From JBNLBS01 sp050303415 (GTDB taxonomy: Bacteria; Pseudomonadota; Gammaproteobacteria; Methylococcales; Methylomonadaceae): a DNA stretch of 64,000 bases. Below, piece after piece: positions 62,531 to 64,000 of this stretch. A model generated the notes under the pieces. That model did no database searches. It was not told the origin of the DNA and saw only the letters and a list, made by a program, of their open reading frames with translations. The stretch lies in the NCBI GenBank assembly GCA_050303415.1, contig JBNLBS010000018.1, positions 20,547 through 84,546 on the forward strand, read 5' to 3'. Every line of letters begins with the position of its first letter. Position 1 is the stretch's first letter. A program made the translations under genes and the position numbers.

Positions 62531-63724
62531 TTGCAAGAAGATGTATTGGCTCAGCTTCGGAGAGGCGCAGATGAAGTTTTGGTTGAAGAGGAATTGGTAA
62601 AAAAACTTGAAGAAGGCCGCCCTCTACGAATCAAGGCAGGCTTTGATCCTACCGCACCTGATTTGCATCTTGGTCATACTGTATTAATTAATAAGTTAAA
62701 ACAATTCCAGGATTTGGGGCATGAGGTTCTTTTTCTAATTGGTGATTTTACCGGCATGATTGGTGATCCAACCGGTAAAAACGTGACACGTAAACCGCTA
62801 ACCCGGGATGATGTCATTGAGAATGCCAAAACCTACGAAGAACAGGTCTTTAAGATTCTGGATCCGACTAAAACTTTGGTCATGTTTAATTCCAGCTGGA
62901 TGAACGCCATGTCGCCGGCGGATTTGATTCAACTGGCGGCGAAACATACAGTTGCCAGAATGTTGGAGCGAGATGATTTTAGTAAGCGATACAAGAGTGG
63001 GCAGCCGATTGCAATTCATGAATTTCTGTACCCATTAATTCAAGGCTATGATTCGGTTGCAATGAAAGCGGATGTCGAGCTGGGCGGTACCGATCAAAAA
63101 TTCAATTTATTAGTCGGGCGACAATTGCAGGAAATATATGGTCAAAAACCTCAGGTGGTGATGACTATGCCAATCCTGGAAGGGTTGGATGGTGTGCAGA
63201 AAATGTCCAAGTCTTTAAATAACTATATAGGTGTGGCGGATACTCCGGATGATATGTTTGGAAAAATAATGTCAATATCGGATGAGTTAATGTGGCGTTA
63301 CTATGAACTGCTCAGTTTTAAACCCATGTCGGATATTGAAAAATGGAAAATGGCATGCGAGCAGGGTGAAAATCCGCGTACCTATAAAGTAATGTTGGCT
63401 CAGGAAATTATAGAAAGATTTCACGATGCGGCATCGGCTAATAAAGCCTTAGAGGATTTTGAAGCGCGTTTTAAAAGAGGTGCTATGCCGGATGAAATGG
63501 ACGAAAGACAAATTAAAGCTGAAAGCGGCGGTTGCTTGATTGCAAATATACTTAAGGAGGGAGGGTTGACGGCCAGCACCTCGGAAGCCATGCGCATGAT
63601 AAAACAGGGTGCGGTAAAGATAGATGGTGATAAAGTATCGGATAATAAGCTGGTTGTGCCGATAAATACAAAGCATGTATATCAAGTTGGCAAAAGAAAG
63701 TTTGCCCGTATCGAAATAATATAG
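62531..63724 (+). CDS. tyrS: Tyrosyl-tRNA synthetase
   Basis: A 397-residue class I synthetase of the TyrS type. The HIGH-like motif is PDLHLGHTV near residue 45. KMSKS is near 228. A C-terminal S4 RNA-binding domain covers about residues 335-395. The start is TTG 62531, preceded 6 nt upstream by AGGAGA. It is typical of the long TyrRS form (TyrZ-like) found in Pseudomonas-type gammaproteobacteria. It is followed by strong promoters. Confidence 0.95.
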   Translation: MQEDVLAQLRRGADEVLVEEELVKKLEEGRPLRIKAGFDPTAPDLHLGHTVLINKLKQFQDLGHEVLFLIGDFTGMIGDPTGKNVTRKPLTRDDVIENAKTYEEQVFKILDPTKTLVMFNSSWMNAMSPADLIQLAAKHTVARMLERDDFSKRYKSGQPIAIHEFLYPLIQGYDSVAMKADVELGGTDQKFNLLVGRQLQEIYGQKPQVVMTMPILEGLDGVQKMSKSLNNYIGVADTPDDMFGKIMSISDELMWRYYELLSFKPMSDIEKWKMACEQGENPRTYKVMLAQEIIERFHDAASANKALEDFEARFKRGAMPDEMDERQIKAESGGCLIANILKEGGLTASTSEAMRMIKQGAVKIDGDKVSDNKLVVPINTKHVYQVGKRKFARIEII

Positions 63725-63826
63725 CTATTAAGTTCAGAAGTATAGTTGAAATAAAAGTACATTGCTTACAAAACAATTGCTTAAAGAGTTTGGGCAAAGC
63801 TAGGCGAATTTAATTAAAAAATACCG

Positions 63827-63854
63827 TTGACAGTGGTCTTAGAGGTTGTATAAT
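63827..63854 (+). promoter_or_regulatory. Strong sigma-70 promoter, P1 of a probable rRNA operon
   Basis: A perfect TTGACA (63827-63832), a 16-bp spacer, and a perfect TATAAT (63849-63854). An AT-rich run at about 63809-63825 fits an UP element. The position after tyrS matches the common gammaproteobacterial tyrS-rRNA arrangement. Confidence 0.8.
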
Positions 63855-63923
63855 GGCCGGCCCTTTCGGTGTTGTTGGTCACAGCGGCGTCGGGAGGCAG
63901 GGAAGGAAAAAGTTAACAAGGTG

Positions 63924-63951
63924 TTGACAAGCCAGTTAAAGCGGTTATAAT
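63924..63951 (+). promoter_or_regulatory. Strong sigma-70 promoter, P2 of a probable rRNA operon
   Basis: A second perfect TTGACA (63924-63929) with a 16-bp spacer to TATAAT (63946-63951), about 97 bp after P1. The sequence after it up to 64000 is probably the leader of a 16S rRNA transcript; the rRNA itself is beyond the window. Confidence 0.8.
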
Positions 63952-64000
63952 AGCTGGCTCACTTAAGCGGATAGCTGCTTAGGTGGCAGGTGAATAACTT

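Noticed and set aside
1..64000. CRISPR arrays, complete insertion sequences or prophage
   Set aside because: No regularly spaced direct repeats, transposase, integrase or phage structural genes were seen.

Overview
The window is about 64 kb of chromosome from a gammaproteobacterium with moderate-to-low GC. The gene order erpA / anmK / M23 (OapA-type) peptidase / tyrS / rRNA promoters is a common gammaproteobacterial arrangement. An MSHA-like pilus operon, a class 1 fructose bisphosphatase, corrinoid genes and a TIGR04073 (exosortase-associated) protein would fit a Methylococcales-type organism, but no diagnostic methanotrophy gene is present, so that placement is an inference. No CRISPR array, complete insertion sequence or prophage was seen.

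Layout. 1-3225: tail of a cation diffusion facilitator, an alpha/beta hydrolase, tRNA-Asp, a Nif3-like protein, a small inverted-repeat-flanked element carrying a DUF559 nuclease gene, and a NUDIX hydrolase. 3330-14106: an MSHA/type IV pilus-like cluster on the minus strand (sigma-54 promoter, large prepilin, hairpin cluster, MshI-, MshJ-, MshE-, MshG-, MshK- and MshL-like genes, then an outer-membrane barrel). 14791-25770: carbonic anhydrase, LysR and TetR regulators, a REC-PAS-PAS-GGDEF-EAL protein, an Aas-like acyltransferase/acyl-ACP synthetase, and SbcC. 25866-34045: accessory and housekeeping genes (DUF3581, SGNH hydrolase, LapG-like protease, GNAT, a DUF5765-like membrane protein, an orphan ribbon-helix-helix protein, a 38-residue membrane peptide, TIGR04073, Tex). 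34280-39584: a small-GTPase/Roadblock signalling cluster with three damaged members. 39951-48733: corrinoid genes, a cold-shock/membrane fusion, PhoD-like phosphatase, M15 peptidase, fbp, ferredoxin and coaD. 48940-53149: MoxR / DUF58 / transglutaminase operon. 53405-64000: VOC protein, BFD-type ferredoxin, erythromycin esterase-like protein, DUF4197, sulfurtransferase, quinone oxidoreductase, argC, erpA, anmK, M23 peptidase, tyrS and two tandem strong promoters that probably drive an rRNA operon beyond the window.

Two clusters stand out. The pilus operon has unusual domain architectures: the GspE-type ATPase carries an N-terminal PilZ domain, and the secretin carries a C-terminal domain resembling DUF3438, a family I know from integrating conjugative elements. 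Its pilin has a textbook sigma-54 promoter. The second is a five-gene operon at 34830-38381: a FimV-like TPR protein, a receiver-like/winged-helix protein, an MglA/COG2229-type GTPase, a Roadblock fusion and a stand-alone Roadblock protein. It is bordered by a truncated GTPase pseudogene and a broken PhnD-like binding protein, and it looks like an under-described polarity or surface-signalling module. The DUF559 element at 2265-2693 is a third candidate: its ribosome binding site lies inside the inverted repeat and its apparent start codon has become ATA.
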